The notes under the pieces are model-generated. The model was not told where the DNA came from and searched no databases. It saw nothing but the letters and a program-made list of their open reading frames with translations. Positions 10,301 to 19,081 of a DNA stretch of 64,000 bases are shown one piece after another. The stretch is from Sedimentisphaerales bacterium. Lineage in GTDB: Bacteria; Planctomycetota; Phycisphaerae; Sedimentisphaerales; SM23-30. The DNA is taken from positions 1 to 64,000 of the forward strand of contig JAFGKT010000027.1 of assembly GCA_016928435.1 (NCBI GenBank), read 5' to 3'. Positions within the stretch are counted from its first letter, which is position 1. Every line of letters begins with the position of its first letter. The position numbers and the translations under genes were made by a program.

Positions 10301-11025
10301 GCGCGTGCTTTGATATACCGGGTCGGGTGAATTTGTTTAGAGCGGCTTCGTTTGAGCAGGGAACGCTGACGGCAGGCTGCTTTGGCAGCATTGTGGTCGG
10401 CAGTGGCGACTTTGGGGTGGATGTGACGGCGGAGTTGGGGAACATTGGTTCGCTGCTGGTTCCGCAGGGTGATGTTACGGGTCGGCTTATGGCGGCTTAT
10501 GACGTGGGGCGGATAATGAACCTGACGGGGAGCTTTAGCGCGACGCTTCGGGCTCGGCGGTTGGGTATGCTGATATCGAACGATATGGACGGAGCGTTTT
10601 TGAGTGTGGCAGAGCGGGCGGATATCATAATGCTGCGTCATGATGTGGTTGATTCGCATGTTTTGATTGGTTACGATATGGGGATGGACGGGGCGATTGA
10701 TTCTGGTGAAATACCAGGTGATGATCATTTGGGTGCGGGTCAATTGCGGTTCTTTAGCTATGGCGGGACGTTCGCGAATTCGCATTTAGCGTTGGGTGTG
10801 GTGCCGGTTCATTCGCCTTTGTTTGATGGTTATACAGGGATGCATAACTACCCAGAGGTGCAGGTCATAAATACTACGCCGTCGCATGGATATATTATGG
10901 GCAATGGTGTTACGACCGATAACGGTGGGCAGTTATTTGGGTTGTATTATGACGGCGGAATTGGTAGTATATTGCAGACTACATTGCAACCTGCGGGCGA
11001 TTTTGTGATCGTTGATGGGCTGTAA
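7351..11025 (+). CDS. Giant surface protein with choice-of-anchor L and D modules and LEPRVLLSA motif
   Basis: 1224 residues from the ATG at 7351, which has GGAG eight bases upstream. The N-terminus is very basic and carries the planctomycete surface motif LEPRVLLSA (32-40). A choice-of-anchor L type domain follows (about 45-285: DFDFTPSDNHISFQYVFASE style, EYNEFVDSSFNDVFAFF). Four immunoglobulin-like choice-of-anchor D repeats start near residues 402, 518, 631 and 743, each with a D-G-Q turn and ending in (D/N)ENPFNF. A conserved C-terminal region (about 854-1224) follows; it is rich in V-G-D and probably a beta-helix, and it ends DFVIVDGL. I know no named family for it. The role is probably adhesion or cell-envelope structure. 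Its paralogue lies 115 bp downstream with a near-identical third quarter. Exported by inference; no classic signal peptide. Confidence 0.85.
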   Translation: MRRQQKKVGRNFGLGQSGLRRRLRRAVVLESLEPRVLLSANFMNVDQLPLGAESLVESLLGDGVTAENMVYTGAGSAAGIFDFGGQLATDIGIGEGVILSSGNIAHGGEGNISDSTSTNHGTDGDLDLMGLVNDQTYDAAVLEFDFTPSDNHISFQYVFASEEYNEFVDSSFNDVFAFFLDGVNIAFVPGTETPVAIKTVNNAVNSQYFNDNDYGDFDGNPPYDTVFDGFTDIFYAQAIVTPGESHHIKLAIADTADHSYDSAVFIKGSTFNSDSVAPTVYFGGTSNVTAPGLMPKTFDVTYDDNVGIDLGSLGDSDIVIWGPGEVAYPASLVSMISGGGDVSILATYEMIPPGGAWDGADNGLYVISLQPNEVVDTSNNPVAGQTLGGFGVSIDESSDPAEISVIYGGGQLVDGQAGVIDLGCYECGAPATEVQFRVINTGDETLTLDSLILPAGFLMGSNGLAGSLAGGANDTFTILADTSAEGAWSGQLEIGSNDDNENPFNFGIRATVEPSGPELDVFAGYSEVLDGQGDAIGFADVVCGGPGSQVVFTLMNTGSDTLLFDTFDVPNGFSIVSDLPGELAAGGSVDLTVELNAEAAGLKQGQVVIGSNDEDEDPFNFPVSGMVCGPEIEVSGPGGEIEDGQAGIIDYDTAMPGAVVEYTYTVSNDGNADLSLDSLELPSGFYAVGSLPGSLAPGASAQVTIGLNTSAAGSFGGQVVIGNNDSDENPFNFPVVGEVASSEIAVFLGDTLIVDGATETIDFGEINEGSAGNELTFLVRNLGNAPLSLDGINVPAGFTVTEGLVGSLLPGGSDEFTVRLDSGAAGDYAGDLSFGNSDADENPFNFAIAGQVFGAVPHEGNYAALPSEGGSYVLVSLSGPGEFDVFTSPSNPLRVENIVVTGSAVGSMLQVVLVGAGEASVGDIQVDGALGLAMLNAVTLTGALDIADTVDALFLDDVGAEAQVSAGDWSWVGTTVMAQAVGDGACFDIPGRVNLFRAASFEQGTLTAGCFGSIVVGSGDFGVDVTAELGNIGSLLVPQGDVTGRLMAAYDVGRIMNLTGSFSATLRARRLGMLISNDMDGAFLSVAERADIIMLRHDVVDSHVLIGYDMGMDGAIDSGEIPGDDHLGAGQLRFFSYGGTFANSHLALGVVPVHSPLFDGYTGMHNYPEVQVINTTPSHGYIMGNGVTTDNGGQLFGLYYDGGIGSILQTTLQPAGDFVIVDGL

Positions 11026-11054
11026 GATTTATAGGTAATAACGAGTATATTTAA

Positions 11055-11087
11055 ATGGTTCCGGCAGGGGTGTCGGGACCATTTTTG
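11055..11087 (+). terminator. Strong intrinsic terminator
   Basis: A 12-bp stem with two or three G-U pairs (ATGGTTCCGGCA at 11055-11066, TGTCGGGACCAT at 11071-11082), a GGGG loop and a run of T follow the first surface-protein gene by 30 bp. The second paralogue therefore probably has its own promoter within 11088-11140. Confidence 0.85.
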
Positions 11088-11140
11088 TAGAATGACAGAT
11101 TTTGAGATAAAGACTGCGAAAGTAAACTTAAGGAAGACAT

Positions 11141-14100
11141 ATGAACATTCTGAAGCGTTTGGCGGGGAGTTACGGTCGTTGGGGCTCGAAATTGCGGAAT
11201 GAGAGACGGGCGGGTCTGTTGGTTGAGGCGTTAGAGGATAGGGTACTGTTGAGTACTCAGGGTGGGTTGTTGGAAGTTTTCTGGGGTGCTGAGCCATTTT
11301 CTCCGACGGCGGGTCCGGGCGCTCCTTTGCCGCAAGACGGGGTAGCGGACTTCAATTTGATTTATGGCGGGATGCCGGCGGATCAGTCTTATGACGCATA
11401 CATCACGATGCACAATTATGGCAGCGGTGATTTGGGGATTACCGATGTGAGTATGTTTGGGTTGGATTTGCAGCCTGACCCTTGGACGGTTGATGTGAAT
11501 TATGTGACGCCGGACACTATAATACCGGGTGAGTATCGTAGTTTTGGGGTGAATTTTGATCCGACGGTTATACCGTCGCAGATGTTAGAGTACGAGACGT
11601 TTTATACGGGTAATTTGACGATTGAGAGCATTAGTTATGTTGGTGCTTCACCGGATTATTTCAGTGCGGTTTGTACGGCGGATTTGGGAGATGGCGGGCA
11701 GGCGCCGGAGCCGGAGATAGAGGTTTGGTACGGTCAGACTGAATTGCAGAGCGGGGTTGGTGAGACGGACTTTGGTTCGTTTGTGCCCGCGGGGCGGATG
11801 AGCTTTGATGTATTGATACACAACAGCGGGACAGAGTCGCTGCGTGTTGATGAGCCGTTGTTCTATGAGCATGGCGGATTGCTGCCTGATAATTTTCCGG
11901 TATTTTCGGTGGATACGGGCGCGGCGCCGTGGCAGGCGGGGGATTTTGGTTATTACATGACGGTTGCGCCGGGGGATTGGGGTACGATAACGGTTGACGT
12001 GAATACGGGTTATCCGGATTCTTATGATTATATGCAGATGGTATTGCCGAACAGTGACGCGACGGGTGGGGAAAATCCGTTTGTGGTTGATTTTGTCAGT
12101 GAAGTTGTTGGTACGAGAGTGCCGGAGGAGATTAGCGTTTGGTATGGTCCGGGCTACGGCGAGGAGATAGCGGACGGGGAAACGAATCCGGTTTATGTGG
12201 GGCCATTAGCGACATATCCTAACGGGATGTTCGAGATAGATGTATGGAACGTTGGCGCGGATATGCTTTATGTTCAGAATCCTATAACGTTCCAAAACAG
12301 TGCCGGTGGGAGTGCGGATGATATCTTTACGGTAGATACGACGAGCGCTGGTTGGTACACGAGTGTGCCGGATGGGGCGCAGACGTTGGCGATTGTGCCG
12401 GGCACATTCGAAACGATCCCGGTATGGGTGAACAACTCGGACTTCGATGTTTCGGGGACGTACTATATGTCGTTGCCGAACAGTGACGGCGACGAGAATC
12501 CGTTTGATTTTGCTTATACATTTGACATTGTTGATCCGGAGATATCGGTGAGCTGGCTAAGCGGCAGTCATGATGTCGAGGACGGTCTGGGCTATTATTA
12601 CGACGGCGCTTATCAGCCGGTTTACTATGGGTATCACTCCATTGGTGATCCTCCGAGTGAGCAATGGATTTCGATGAATTATGACTTTACGGTGACGAAT
12701 GATGGGCCGGCGGGTTCGATACTGGACGTGCCGGAGATGAGTTGGCCGGTGAATATTGACGTGACAGGTGTTCCGGGCGGTTTTCAGTTGGGCAGCGGTG
12801 AGTCTTTGACGTTTAACGCGACGCTCTTTTTGCCGGAAGGTCCGGTGGAGTTGTTGGGTCAGTCGATCAATGTTTACAGCAATGACAGTGATGAGAGTCA
12901 GTTTTCGATACCGTTGGACAGCGGTCCTTGGGCTGATCCGGATCCGACGCTGGTTTGGAACGTGGACGGTGATCCGGAAGTTTACAGCCAATTGGGTTAT
13001 GAATACGATCCCGGATATTATGGGCCGATCGATATGGGTCATGATGATATTCAGGGCGGGGGGCAGTTGTCAGCGACGTTTACGTTGACGGATGCTGAAT
13101 ATGGTTACAGTTCGGGTCTGATAGCGGACAATTTTTGGCTGCGTGATCCAATGGGGTATGACGCAGGAGATTTTGGGGGTCTAGGCGTGTATGAATTTAC
13201 AGGGCTGGACGGCGGGGGTACGGTCGAGAGTTTGTTTGTTTCGGTTGCTACCGGAGAGAGTCATACGTTTGCGCTGAACGTATATACGGCTGGTCCGGTC
13301 GATCTATATGGCTATGACATCGTGTTCAATACTAACAGCGGGAGCGAAGTTGTATTTGAAGTGCCGTTGGAAGGTGAAGTTGTACAAACAGCAGATATAG
13401 CGGTGCAGTGGAATGAAGGGCCCAATGTTCCGGAAGTCTATGATGAATTGGGCTGGGCAAATACGGCGGGTTATGAGCCGGTCGATCTGGGTGAGATACC
13501 GGTAGGCGTAGATGCTACGCTGGACGCGAGCTTCACGCTATGGGACACGCAGTATGGAGCAAGTGATTATTTGTGGGTTGGTCAGCCTTGGTTGCGTGAT
13601 CCGTTTGGCAATGAGGCAACAGATATCGACAAGCATTTCTGGTTTGATGACGGCTGGGGTGAAACCGGCGGTGAGATGGAGACCTACATAGGCTATGACG
13701 GGCCGAGTTCGGCGACGTTTGGTATTGATATTTATACGATGCAACCGGTGGACTTAAGCGGATATGCAATAGTGTTCGACACGAACTGCTTCTCGTATGG
13801 CACCGGTGGGGTCGGCGATGAAAGTGTTTTCGAGATACCGCTAGAAGGTATGGTCACGACGCCGGTTGTGGTTGCTGATCCACCTGAGATCGCGGTTGCT
13901 TACGGCGGGAGTCAGTTGACAGATGGTCAGAGTGGGTTGGACTTTGGCAGCTTTGATTATGAGGCGGCGGGTGGGCCGATCTCGTTTGTGGTGAGCAATA
14001 CGGGTGAAGAGCCGTTGACTTTGGGTACGCCGAGTTTGCCGAGCGGTTTTAGCATGGGCAGTAACGGTTTGGTGAGCAGCTTGGCTGGTGGGGCATCGGA

Positions 14101-16825
14101 TACGTTTACGATTGTTTTGGATACGAGTGTGCCTGGTGTTTGGTCTGGGCAACTAGTTATTGGGAATAATGACAGCAATGAGAACCCGTTCAACTTTGGT
14201 ATTACAGCCACGGTGGAAATGCCGCCTGCTCCGGAGTTGGATGTGTTTGTAGGCAGCACCGAAGTGTCTGACGGGCAAATGGGGGCGGTTGGTTTCGCGG
14301 ACGCGGTTTATGGCGGGGCGGGCAGTCAGGTTGTGTTTACACTGAAGAATACGGGTACGGCGGAGTTGACGTTTGACTCGTTTGACGTGCCGAACGGTTT
14401 TAGTATTGTGAGTGATTTGCCTGGCGTGTTGGCGGCGGGTGCTTCAGCGGACTTGACGATAGAGCTGGATACGGCTGCCGCTGGTTTGAAACTGGGTCAG
14501 GTTGTGATCGGCAATAACGACGATGATGAGAATCCGTTTAACTTCCCGATAGGCGGGGTTGTGCTAGCGCCGGAGATTTCGGTTGATTATACAGGTGGTG
14601 CGATTGCGGATGATCAGGTTGGCGCAATTGATTACGGCACGGCGATGCCTGGCGCGGTGTCGGAGTTTATCTATACGGTGAGTAATGACGGCAACGCGGA
14701 ATTGATTTTGGGCACGTTGGATTTGCCGGGCGGTTTTTACGCGGTGGGGAGTTTGCCTGGCAGTTTGGCGCCGGGTGCTTCGGCACAAGTAACGATCGGT
14801 TTGAATACGAGTGTGTCGGGGAGTTTCGGCGGGCAGGTTGTGATTGGTAATAACGATTCGGATGAAAATCCGTTTAATTTTCCGGTTGCGGGCGAAGTGG
14901 CATCTAGTGAGATCGCGGTGTTCTTGGGTGATACGCTGATTGTGGATGGTGCTACGGAAGCGATAGATTTTGGTGAAATCAATGAAGGCAGCGCTGGTAA
15001 TGAATTGACGTTCTTGGTACGGAATTTGGGTAACGCGCCGTTGAGTTTGGATGGGATTAATGTGCCGGCAGGGTTTACGGTGACCGAGGGGTTGGTTGGA
15101 TCGTTGGCGGCGGGCGGTTCTGATGAGTTTACGGTGCGGTTAGACGGTGACGCGGCGGGTGATTTTGGCGGAGAGATCAGCTTTAGTAATGGTGACGCTG
15201 ACGAGAATCCGTTTAATTTTGCGGTAGCTGGGCAGGTGTTTGGCGCGGTGCCGCACGAAGGTAATTATTTGTTTGTGCGGGACGGCGAAGTCGGTGGGCC
15301 TTATATTTTGGTTACTCTGAGTGGGCCGGGCGAGTTCGATGTATTTACATCTCCGGGTGATCCGCTGCGAGTGGAAAGCGTGGTGGTTACAGGTTCGACG
15401 GCGCAATCGATGCTTCAAGTTGTGCTTGTGGGTATCGGGCAGGGTTCGATTGGTGATATCCAGGTTGACGGGGCGTTGGGACTGGGTATGTTGCGATCGG
15501 TGACGCTGACGGGGGTGTTCGATATTGCTGAAACGGTTGACGCGCTGTTTTTGGATGACATTGGCGCCGAGGCGCAGGTGAGCGCTGGTACTTGGTCGCC
15601 GGTCGGTACGACGGTGCTGACGCAAGACGTGGGTGTTGGCGCTTGCTTTGATATACCGGGTCGGGTGAATTTGTTTAGAGCGAGTTCGTTTGAGCAGGGT
15701 ACGCTTACAGCGGGCTGCTTTGGCAGTATTGTGGTTGGGACTGGTGATTTTGGGGTGGATGTGACGGCTGAGCAAGGGAACATTGGTTCGCTGCTGGTTC
15801 CGCAAGGTGATGTTACGGGTAAGATTTTGGCGGCGTATGACGTTGGTCGGATATTGAACATGACGGGCAGTTTTTCGGCGACGCTTCGGGCTCGTCGATT
15901 GGGGTGGCTGGTTTCGCGTGATATGGACGGGGCGCTGGTGAGCGTGAGCGAACGAGCGGATGTGATACTGCTTCAGCAGGACGTGGTTGATTCGCATGTT
16001 TTGCTTGGATACGACATTGGTATGAATGGTGAAGTTGATACCGGTGCAGAGCCGGTGGATGACATTTTGCATAGTGGTCAGTTGCGATTCTTCAGCTATG
16101 GCGGGACTTTTGCTAACTCGCATTTGTCTTTGGGTGTGACGCCGAATTATTCGCCGCTGTTTACGGATGCTGTTTACATTCGGCATTTTGAGGGTCTAGA
16201 AATGACCACTCGGCCATCGCATGGATATATTATGGGTAACCAAGTGACGGCTGATAACGGTGGTCAGTTGTTTGGATTGTATTATGACGCTGGGGTTGGC
16301 AGTACGCTGCAGACGACTTTGACGCCTAACGACGATTTTGTGATAGTTGACGGGGTCATAGATAATCCTACGCTTCCGAATAGTGATCCGGGCGGCGTTG
16401 GTGCGATATCGTTTACTCTGATTTGGGATCATGATGGTTCGGACAGAGGGCCGGACATTGATTTGCATGTTATCGATCCGTTGGATGGGCATTGGGATTA
16501 TCATAGTGAGGGGAGTGCGCATTTTGACTATGACGATCAAGGCGAAGGGGGCAGTGATCCGGAAGACGACGGTAACGGGCCGGAACGTGCTTATTGGGAT
16601 GGTGAGACGGCGCCGGTGGGCGACTATGAAATCTACGCTCGTTGGTATGACTATGGTTACGCGGTGACGGATGCTGATAGTGCTTGCGTTACGCTGAATG
16701 TGTACGAGCGTCAGGTGGGCGGTGAGCAGGAGTTGGTCGCGAGTTACACTGACGTTTTGGAGAGCCGAACTGACGAAACGCCGCATTGGATATATTACAA
16801 GGGTGTTTATGTTACAGGCCAATGA
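11141..16825 (+). CDS. Giant surface protein, paralogue with extra N-terminal repeats and C-terminal DUF2135-like domain
   Basis: 1894 residues. The basic N-terminus is followed by LEDRVLLST (31-39), a variant of the planctomycete LEPRVLLSA motif. Five or more divergent Ig-like repeats fill about 45-910, opening with (E/D)I-x-V-x-W (EIEVWYG, EISVWYG, EISVSW, TLVWN, DIAVQW). Four canonical choice-of-anchor D repeats start near 916, 1033, 1145 and 1257. The C-terminal region shared with its upstream neighbour follows (about 1368-1743). An added domain (about 1754-1894) has FTLIWDHDG, DIDLHVIDP and YEIYARWYDYG, resembling DUF2135/YfaP-like calcium-type beta domains. The last two D repeats are almost identical at nucleotide level to those of the upstream gene, which suggests recent gene conversion. 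An envelope or adhesion role is inferred. AAGGAAG precedes the ATG. Confidence 0.85.
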   Translation: MNILKRLAGSYGRWGSKLRNERRAGLLVEALEDRVLLSTQGGLLEVFWGAEPFSPTAGPGAPLPQDGVADFNLIYGGMPADQSYDAYITMHNYGSGDLGITDVSMFGLDLQPDPWTVDVNYVTPDTIIPGEYRSFGVNFDPTVIPSQMLEYETFYTGNLTIESISYVGASPDYFSAVCTADLGDGGQAPEPEIEVWYGQTELQSGVGETDFGSFVPAGRMSFDVLIHNSGTESLRVDEPLFYEHGGLLPDNFPVFSVDTGAAPWQAGDFGYYMTVAPGDWGTITVDVNTGYPDSYDYMQMVLPNSDATGGENPFVVDFVSEVVGTRVPEEISVWYGPGYGEEIADGETNPVYVGPLATYPNGMFEIDVWNVGADMLYVQNPITFQNSAGGSADDIFTVDTTSAGWYTSVPDGAQTLAIVPGTFETIPVWVNNSDFDVSGTYYMSLPNSDGDENPFDFAYTFDIVDPEISVSWLSGSHDVEDGLGYYYDGAYQPVYYGYHSIGDPPSEQWISMNYDFTVTNDGPAGSILDVPEMSWPVNIDVTGVPGGFQLGSGESLTFNATLFLPEGPVELLGQSINVYSNDSDESQFSIPLDSGPWADPDPTLVWNVDGDPEVYSQLGYEYDPGYYGPIDMGHDDIQGGGQLSATFTLTDAEYGYSSGLIADNFWLRDPMGYDAGDFGGLGVYEFTGLDGGGTVESLFVSVATGESHTFALNVYTAGPVDLYGYDIVFNTNSGSEVVFEVPLEGEVVQTADIAVQWNEGPNVPEVYDELGWANTAGYEPVDLGEIPVGVDATLDASFTLWDTQYGASDYLWVGQPWLRDPFGNEATDIDKHFWFDDGWGETGGEMETYIGYDGPSSATFGIDIYTMQPVDLSGYAIVFDTNCFSYGTGGVGDESVFEIPLEGMVTTPVVVADPPEIAVAYGGSQLTDGQSGLDFGSFDYEAAGGPISFVVSNTGEEPLTLGTPSLPSGFSMGSNGLVSSLAGGASDTFTIVLDTSVPGVWSGQLVIGNNDSNENPFNFGITATVEMPPAPELDVFVGSTEVSDGQMGAVGFADAVYGGAGSQVVFTLKNTGTAELTFDSFDVPNGFSIVSDLPGVLAAGASADLTIELDTAAAGLKLGQVVIGNNDDDENPFNFPIGGVVLAPEISVDYTGGAIADDQVGAIDYGTAMPGAVSEFIYTVSNDGNAELILGTLDLPGGFYAVGSLPGSLAPGASAQVTIGLNTSVSGSFGGQVVIGNNDSDENPFNFPVAGEVASSEIAVFLGDTLIVDGATEAIDFGEINEGSAGNELTFLVRNLGNAPLSLDGINVPAGFTVTEGLVGSLAAGGSDEFTVRLDGDAAGDFGGEISFSNGDADENPFNFAVAGQVFGAVPHEGNYLFVRDGEVGGPYILVTLSGPGEFDVFTSPGDPLRVESVVVTGSTAQSMLQVVLVGIGQGSIGDIQVDGALGLGMLRSVTLTGVFDIAETVDALFLDDIGAEAQVSAGTWSPVGTTVLTQDVGVGACFDIPGRVNLFRASSFEQGTLTAGCFGSIVVGTGDFGVDVTAEQGNIGSLLVPQGDVTGKILAAYDVGRILNMTGSFSATLRARRLGWLVSRDMDGALVSVSERADVILLQQDVVDSHVLLGYDIGMNGEVDTGAEPVDDILHSGQLRFFSYGGTFANSHLSLGVTPNYSPLFTDAVYIRHFEGLEMTTRPSHGYIMGNQVTADNGGQLFGLYYDAGVGSTLQTTLTPNDDFVIVDGVIDNPTLPNSDPGGVGAISFTLIWDHDGSDRGPDIDLHVIDPLDGHWDYHSEGSAHFDYDDQGEGGSDPEDDGNGPERAYWDGETAPVGDYEIYARWYDYGYAVTDADSACVTLNVYERQVGGEQELVASYTDVLESRTDETPHWIYYKGVYVTGQ

Positions 16826-16897
16826 TTGGTTTGGAAGCAGAAATTGGGCGGTTGGTCAAGGGCCGTGTGGATTAGGGTTGTTCTTTGGTCAGGGACG

Positions 16898-17003
16898 GTG
16901 GGCATGGCCCACCCTACCTTGTTGTAAATAGGGACATACGGGCAGGCGGGGTAAGCATGGTTAAGTGGATTCTAACCCCCGAACGTGAAGTTCGGGGGCT
17001 AAC
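16898..17003 (+). repeat. R5 and R1 palindromes between convergent genes
   Basis: GGTGGGCATGGCCCACC (16898-16914, then CTACC) and the R1 palindrome CCCCCGAAC-gtgaa-GTTCGGGGG (16976-16998) fill the gap between the surface-protein gene and the leftward binding-protein gene. There is no ORF in the 204 bp. Confidence 0.8.
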
Positions 17004-17029
17004 GTTGGGGATGTGTGTGTGTGGGGCAG

Positions 17030-18898
17030 TTATGGTTGGGTGGTTAGGTATTTGAAGGGGTGCATGTCGCGGGAGTTGGAGTATAATCCTTGGACGTTGG
17101 GGCGGAATGCGGCGATGTTGACGTAGTAGTAGAGTGGGATGATGGGGAGCTGCTGTTGGGTGATTATGGTTTCGGCTTGGGCTAGGATATCGAGTCGTTG
17201 TTGGGGGTCGATGGTTGCTGCGGCTTGGGCCATGAGTTGGTCGTAGGGTGGGTAGTTGAAGGCGCAGTCGTTGTTGCCGTTGGTGGAGATCATTTTGTCG
17301 AGGAATGTTGTTGGGTCACCGTAGTCTCCGAACCAACTGGCGCGACAGATCATAAATTGATGGTTCTGGAGATCGGCGGCGAAGGTTTTAACTTCTTTGC
17401 CTTGGAGTGCGACGGAGACGTTAAGTTGTTGGCGCCACATTTCGGCGACGGCTTGGGCGGTGGTTTCGTGGCCGAAGCCGGTGTTGTAGAGGATTTCGAC
17501 GGTGGGGAGGTTTTGGCCGTTGGGGTAGCCGGCTTGGGCGAGCAGTTCGCGGGCGCGTTGGGGGTTGTATGATGGGCCGGGCGGGCAATAGTAGTTGGGA
17601 ATGCTGTTGGGAGGGATGAAGTTGTAGGCGGGGAGGTTGCCGCGGCGGAGGACTTGGGTGACGATGGCTTGTTTGTCGATGGCGAGATTGAAGGCGAGGC
17701 GAACATTGGGGTCGGCGAAGGGGTTGGTTGAGCCGTCGGGTAGCGTTGGTTGGCAGTTGAAGTTGTAGAAGTAGGTGGCGAAGGCGGGGGTGATGTGGAT
17801 GTCGGGGCGTAGGCCTTGCTGAGCTTGTTCGATGAGTCTGGGGGCGAAGTCGAGTCGGGTGACGTCGTTTAGCCAATGTACTTCGCCTTGTTCGTAGGCG
17901 AGGAAAGCGGTGTTGGCTTGGGGGATGATGCGGGCGAGGATACGATTGGATGGTACGTTGGCGCGGTCCCAATAGTAAGGGTTGCGTTGGAATAGCATGT
18001 AGCGTTTGAATTGCCAATCGGCGAGGGTGAATGGTCCGTTGGTTATTAGGCCTGGGTAGTTGTTTCGATGGTAGTCGGGCTTGACCCATTGGGGATCGAA
18101 GACCCAAAGGGTGAGGTCCGTGACTGTTGGGTCGTTGGTTTCGCGGAGGAGTTCGATGGAGCGATGGATGGGCAGGAAAGTGCTGAAGGCGACGAGGTCG
18201 AGGAAGTAGCTGGTGGGGCGGACGAGGGTGACGCGGAGGTGTTGGTCGTCTAGAGCTTGGACGGCAACTTGGGCGAAGCGAGCGTCTTGTTCGGCGAGGT
18301 GCTGGGCGCGGAATTGTTGGGCGATGGCGGGATAGTCGGGGGCGGTGTCGGAGGCGGGGATGAGGTTGAGGGAATCGAGGAAGGTTTGATCTTCGGGTTC
18401 GATGATTTTGCCTTGGGCGAGATCGCGGAGGAGGGTTAGGACGCGGACGGCTTGGTTGCGCCAAGCGGAGTAATCGGCGGCGCCGGCGATATTGTCGGTG
18501 ATTAGGAATGCGTAGTCTTCGGCGGTTCCTGGTTCGATGGCTCGGCGCCAGGCGTAGAGGAAGTCTTGGGCGGTTACTGGGTCGCCGTTGGACCATCGGG
18601 CGTTGGGTCGGATTTGGAAGGTGTAGGTTAGGCCGTCGGGCGAGATGTCGGGGGGGATGTAGGCGACGGCTGATATTGGTTCGACGGTGCAGGGGTCGTA
18701 GGCGGCTAGGCCTTCCCATATGCCCAGGGCGATGCGGATGTCCTCGGACCATGACATTTTGGCGGGGTCAAGGGTGCGGATGGAATCGCCGAGCACGTAG
18801 ATGAAGTCGGCTTGGGGGAGGGGGCTTTCGCGGAATGCGAAGAAGGTGATGGCGACGACGAATATTAGGAGGGCAAGGAGTATTAGTCGACGTTTCAT
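17030..18898 (-). CDS. ABC transporter substrate-binding protein, family 5 (peptide/oligopeptide type)
   Basis: A 622-residue extracytoplasmic solute-binding protein. An N-terminal hydrophobic signal or anchor helix (RRLILLALLIFVVAITFFAF) is followed by the SBP_bac_5 fold: LDPAKMSWSEDIRIALGIWEGL, LTYTFQIRPNARWSNGDPVTAQDFLYAWRR, and the C-terminal lobe with NLAIDKQAIVTQVLRRG. It probably delivers oligopeptides, or another large solute, to an Opp/Dpp-type permease. No cleavable lipobox is seen. The gene stands alone here. The oppBCDF operon at 45.7-50.3 kb has no binding protein, so this could be its partner, though that is a guess from absence. Family 5 also includes nickel, sugar and bile-acid binders. 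Confidence 0.88.
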   Translation of the reverse strand: MKRRLILLALLIFVVAITFFAFRESPLPQADFIYVLGDSIRTLDPAKMSWSEDIRIALGIWEGLAAYDPCTVEPISAVAYIPPDISPDGLTYTFQIRPNARWSNGDPVTAQDFLYAWRRAIEPGTAEDYAFLITDNIAGAADYSAWRNQAVRVLTLLRDLAQGKIIEPEDQTFLDSLNLIPASDTAPDYPAIAQQFRAQHLAEQDARFAQVAVQALDDQHLRVTLVRPTSYFLDLVAFSTFLPIHRSIELLRETNDPTVTDLTLWVFDPQWVKPDYHRNNYPGLITNGPFTLADWQFKRYMLFQRNPYYWDRANVPSNRILARIIPQANTAFLAYEQGEVHWLNDVTRLDFAPRLIEQAQQGLRPDIHITPAFATYFYNFNCQPTLPDGSTNPFADPNVRLAFNLAIDKQAIVTQVLRRGNLPAYNFIPPNSIPNYYCPPGPSYNPQRARELLAQAGYPNGQNLPTVEILYNTGFGHETTAQAVAEMWRQQLNVSVALQGKEVKTFAADLQNHQFMICRASWFGDYGDPTTFLDKMISTNGNNDCAFNYPPYDQLMAQAAATIDPQQRLDILAQAETIITQQQLPIIPLYYYVNIAAFRPNVQGLYSNSRDMHPFKYLTTQP

Positions 18899-18923
18899 TA
18901 TTGATGGTGCTTTGGGTTACTCA

Positions 18924-19043
18924 AGCGGATTCGCCTTCGGCGAAGCTATTATGGTCTGGATTCCCGATCAGGTCGGGCATGACACCATGAAAGCGGTAAT
19001 GAGAATCACAGGCGATACCACCCTTTAACTTCGTGAAAGGGTG
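18924..19043 (+). repeat. Three intergenic palindromes (families R9, R4, R3)
   Basis: GCGGATTCGCCTTCGGCGAA (about 18928-18947), GGATTCCCGATCAGGTCGGG with GCATGACA (18957-18984), and CACCCTTTAACTTCGTGAAA followed by GGGTG (19019-19043). They fill the gap between two leftward genes. No ORF. Confidence 0.75.
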
Positions 19044-19081
19044 CCAACCAAAGGCAGTATCGTTGGTGGTTTGATGGTTTT

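Noticed and set aside
15140-16186. 348-codon open frame antisense to the second giant surface protein
   Set aside because: Arg/Thr/Asn-rich composition with no domain; arises from the repetitive sense codons.
17421-18752. Long open frame inside the binding-protein gene on the same strand, rich in Arg/Pro
   Set aside because: The other frame has a clear family 5 binding-protein fold. This one is a low-complexity shadow produced by the GC-biased codons.
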